Positions 60,655 through 64,000 of a DNA stretch of 64,000 nucleotides are shown piece after piece. The translations under genes and the position numbers were made by a program. The number at the start of each line of letters is the position of its first letter. Within the stretch, counting starts at the first letter, position 1. The notes beneath the pieces are model-generated. The model worked only from the letters and a program-made list of their open reading frames with translations. It had not been told where the DNA came from and did no database searches. The DNA lies in the NCBI GenBank assembly GCA_023105745.1, contig JALGQZ010000009.1, positions 14,184,564-14,248,563 of the forward strand, written 5' to 3'. The DNA comes from Austropuccinia psidii. Lineage: Eukaryota > Basidiomycota > Pucciniomycetes > Pucciniales > Sphaerophragmiaceae.

Positions 60655-60755
60655 CATGAAGTGTGCATGTGCATGCGTGGGGGCGGGTGGGTTTGCGTGT
60701 GCGTGTGCATTGGTGCTTGCGGGTGCACATGCGGGTGTGGGTACGCAAAAGCCGA
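60655..60755. repeat. GT-rich low-complexity tract in element C
   Basis: GTGTGCATGTGCATGCG and GCGTGTGCGTGTGCATTGG blocks. An expanded version of the tract at 23,655-23,690 in element A. The Cys/Val-rich ORFs here are artefacts. Confidence 0.7.
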
Positions 60756-61004
60756 TTCCGCTTCCAACATGATGATGGCACAGTTAGAAATTTTGGATGC
60801 TGTGAAGGGTGAGTGTGTGGGTCATTTGATCATTGGACTTGGCTTATTCACACTGTACCCAATGTCAAAATAGTAAGTTCTTTGTGGCAATGTGAAATAA
60901 TGGGCTTTGCTTGTTACAATGGCATGTCTCTGTCACTAAATTTTGAGGCAGTTATTTCACTCGCAAAATTGCTAATGAATCTGAGAGATTTGCATTTCTG
61001 TAAA

Positions 61005-64000
61005 CTAAATTTCATGAAATAACGGCTTTATCATTACAAGCAGTCCACATGACAGAACTTTGTTATCATACAATCCACAGTTACCTTCTATTTCTTCTTC
61101 TGATATAATCAAGTGTCCATCATCAAAACCAACAGCTTTATAAATATTGAGATACGGCCAATCTGGTAGGAAATTCACATCAATCTTCAAAGGTTTTAAA
61201 ATCAGAAAGTTATTGTTCAGTATGCTAGATGGCTCAGAGACTTTGAAAATGCTATCAATAATACCAAATTGTCATGAGTTGCCCCTCAGAAAACATATCA
61301 CACTGTTGCTGATATTTTTGGATTCAGTTGAAAATATATTGTTCCCAATATTAATGTTTGAAACTGGAAAATACCAAGGTGAGACAATCCTTGAAGTGGG
61401 AGGACTTGTGGATTGCACGGTAGTGTCTAAGCTGATCCAATCAACTATTTCCCTTGTTGCATGAAAGTCTGTAAGTACTCAACCAGGCAATCATAATTTT
61501 GTTGGTCATGGCGGGATGGCTTGTTATATTTATGGTGATTGAACACGGCAGGTGGCTGTGATTTGAAAAGCTGTTTTATTTCACATGGCACAGATGGGGA
61601 TTTCAGGAGAACGGAAAGGTTGGAACATCGACAGATATGTTGAAGTAAGGTTTTATCTATATCATCTATTCAGAGTTGCAAAAAGTTAGTCTTATTCAGT
61701 TCAGGTGTTTAATCAATGTGAATATATTGATCTTATTAATTGACGTACATATCTTGTTATTTGTTGGCATCTTTGCAAATACTCCAATCAAGCGCTCATA
61801 ACCCCATGTGGCTGAGGCTTGTGCTGGGCCCCAACGTTGGAAGAGTTCGGGAATATGATCAGCAAAATGATGATTTGGTTTACTTTTCTGTTTTGGGAAC
61901 AGGTGTTGATTGGAAAGGCGGAATTTTTTCCAATGTTCAGCAAATGCAGTCGCATCATCTATTGAAACAGTCCAGCTTGTGGCAATGTTGATAGCACTAA
62001 TCAAATGGAATGTATTCTTGGCTAGTTCATTTGCAAGTTCTTCTGACTGACCCATTTTTCTTTGAGTGTTGGCAGATTGGTGTGCATCTAATGACATCTG
62101 TTGACTGAGCATTAGAAATGGAATATAGACCTTATATAAGAGAGCCCATTCAGCGGCTTTTAAGCTACCATGAGAGGGGAACTCTTGTCCATGATGAGGG
62201 AATTATGGTCTCAGATATGATTTGTCGGAGATGCTCAAGAGCCTCACCCTTGATCTGGTGATCACTCAGTGTAGTGATATCCAATTCAGAGGGGATTTCA
62301 GAAGTGGGGATGTAATCGGCATCAAATGAAGGAATCTCCGCAGAACCACTAGATGGATGTTCTGTGTTAGGGGTGGGCATTGGGAAGTAGTGGGGAGTGG
62401 CTCATTTATTATTTTTGCTGCATCTCTTCTCAGGGAGCGGGCCTCTCTCAATGTGACTTTATCAAGAGAGCTATTGGAGGTCTTGGAATCTGAGTCTGAA
62501 CTGTTGGTGTCATTGGATTTCCTGCGGGACCTGAAGTAAATTTTTGATTTCGCCTCTGGAATGCACAATTTAAAAGTTGCATGATCCTTCAAAATTCCAA
62601 GTATTAAATTATGCATTATGTCAAGATTAACCATTCTGGTTGCATCCCAATACGGAAGGTCTTCCAAAATTGAATATCGCACTCCATACTCAGAGAAAAT
62701 TGCTTGTCTTTGTTGTGGGGTTTCCCGAAGCCATTTGGCAATGGTTGATTTATGACTTTGGTATGAGCGCGTGTAGTGAAATTGAGGACCAATTTCTTCA
62801 ATTTGAGCTTTGTGAATGGTGCAAAAATTACAGAAGTGGTTTCCTGAATGGGAAATAAATCCAGTAAGCTTGCGCATGGCAACCACATCCGCAATGGCTG
62901 TGAGGATGGCAACACGGATAAAGGATCCTGATGGACCTGTTGAGGTGGGTGCAAAATGGTAACCTTGCCATAGCTCTTTGAGCTCGTTGATGAGTGGCAT
63001 TAATAGATAATTCAATTGAAGTGCAGTTGGCTCCTTCGGACCAGGGATGATTCCTGCAACATAGACATTCTCGGGCTTCAATCTTTCACTTGGGGGGAGA
63101 TTAAGACAACTAAGCATGATAGGTCCAATGCTAGCCAACCGGGTTGACTTTCCATGTGCATTAAACCAGTCCACATATATGGAGAAGGCCAATGCACCAG
63201 GAATGGACATGAATGGGGGGTCATGGATATTTCTAGTGCCAGTGAAGCGTCTCCAGACCAATCCATCTCAGACGTCACGTTTTGGGGAATCTTCGGGAGT
63301 TTGGGATTGTTGATGTTGATGCAGAATGTCCATAATTCCAGCCCGCTGGAGAAATCTGGCAAGCCAATTTTTGAATGGTTGATAAATGAAATGTTTTGTT
63401 GGTATAAATTTCTGCTTCATGTTGGTTGTGTTTTGGGTGTGGGGTTCAGATGAATAGATGAATTTGCCTAATGATTGTGTGCAAGGGGGATCATGATCAT
63501 TTGGGTCATTATGGCGTTGACAGTGGGGTTGGTCAGTTGTGACTGATTCAGTAAGGCCATTAAGAGAGAAACATTGAGGACAACATATATAGTTTTGAAT
63601 CACTGGCTCCAATTGGAGATGTTCAAATATGGTACTCAGATCTTGAGGTATATGGAATGCAGGAGCGGGGGGACCAGCTGAGCTTGAGATACTGGACTTG
63701 ATCAGCAGGTTCAGGGCGGGGTTGAGTATGCGTGAAGCCCTGCGGGGTAAATTATACCTTAATGATAGAATGGCAGATATTATCATTCCTAGGTCTTGTG
63801 GGGGAAGGGTTTGACTGCCACTATATGGTTTCTGTGCAGTTGAATTGAGACCCGCTGGAGTTGGGAAAGTGCTTTGGGTCAAACGTGAATAATCAGCTGG
63901 GAAGATTTGATCCAATAGAATTTGTGGGCACCCAGATCCTGATGCAGAAGTAGGGATGTTTGGAAGAGATTTGGGTGCAATGGTTGATTTGAGCTTTTTA
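61005..64000 (-). pseudogene. Tnp2-like transposase, element C copy (partial)
   Basis: The longest open part (63,261-62,266) carries MVWRRFTGTRNIHDPP, SIYVDWFNAHGKSTRL, LPPSERLKPENVYVAGIIPG and TGFISHSGNHFCNFC (intact where element A has a stop). It also has ILEDLPYWDATRMVNLDIMH and LILGILKDH. Upstream (63,915-63,268) is the N-terminal region with ICCPQCF and CQRHNDPNDHDPPC, a probable zinc-binding cluster. Downstream, after a deletion and frameshift near 62,380 and another near 62,165, come HLFPKQKSKPN, IPELFQRWGPAQASATWGYE and RLIGVFAKMPTNNK, the Tnp2 C-terminal signature. A distal segment at 61,190-61,005 follows. It is better preserved than the A copy, but still broken. The N-terminus continues past 64,000. 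Confidence 0.85.

Larger units (their letters stand above)
60329..64000. mobile_element. Element C: third A-family element, right end outside window
   Basis: Starts CACCGGGGCGAATCTCGTG and follows element A's left half in the same orientation: subterminal repeats, the GT-rich tract and the Tnp2 transposase. It is inserted in element B 26 bp past the palindrome; the B sequence breaks at this point relative to element A. CpG sites are better kept than in A, suggesting a younger copy or different decay. Confidence 0.85.

Overview
This window looks like repeat-dominated nuclear DNA of a rust fungus (Pucciniales). The predicted products of its repeats resemble, from memory, the very abundant repeat proteins of Austropuccinia psidii (myrtle rust), so that species is my best guess. 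This is inference from recognition, not a database result. Supporting observations are short spliceosomal introns of about 60-70 bp, Tnp2-type transposases, Ty3/gypsy and Ty1/copia remnants, AT-rich wasteland and strong loss of CpG in the transposons. Only two host genes are convincing: a small secreted cysteine-rich protein at 9,960-10,154 (+) and DPH7, the diphthamide-pathway WD40 protein, at 45,020-46,747 (-).

Layout: 1-803 is a retrotransposon gag remnant (-). 1,029-4,560 is a large fold-back inverted repeat. 4,561-9,215 is AT-rich without a recognisable gene. 9,218-13,000 is a CpG-retaining island with the secreted-protein gene. 12,578-14,470 and about 21,990-22,720 are copia remnants (+), separated by AT-rich DNA that includes a degenerate ~205-bp tandem array. 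22,740-23,266 is a gypsy integrase tail (-). 23,267-43,258 is a ~20-kb DNA transposon (element A) with near-identical 47-bp terminal inverted repeats. 43,259-45,019 is AT-rich. Next come DPH7, a degenerate ~335-bp tandem array (47,390-48,890), AT-rich DNA and a gypsy pol (52,724-55,979, -). That pol is interrupted by a second member of the A family in inverted orientation (element B, from 55,980). B is itself interrupted by a third member (element C, from 60,329), which runs off the window.

Element A is the main item of interest. In one TIR-bounded unit it carries a Tnp2/Transposase_21-like transposase (-), an unidentified multi-exon gene (+), a SNF2-family helicase (-), an unidentified proline-rich gene with a TATA box (+), a Tet/JBP-like 2OG-Fe(II) dioxygenase (-) and a further unidentified multi-exon gene (-). 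It also contains two minisatellites. A 22-bp palindrome with core GGTGGCATGCCACC recurs between these gene cassettes and abuts both minisatellites. The gene set suggests a mobile element that brings its own DNA-methylation eraser and chromatin remodeller. All copies here are decayed by stops and frameshifts, several of a kind expected from C-to-T change.
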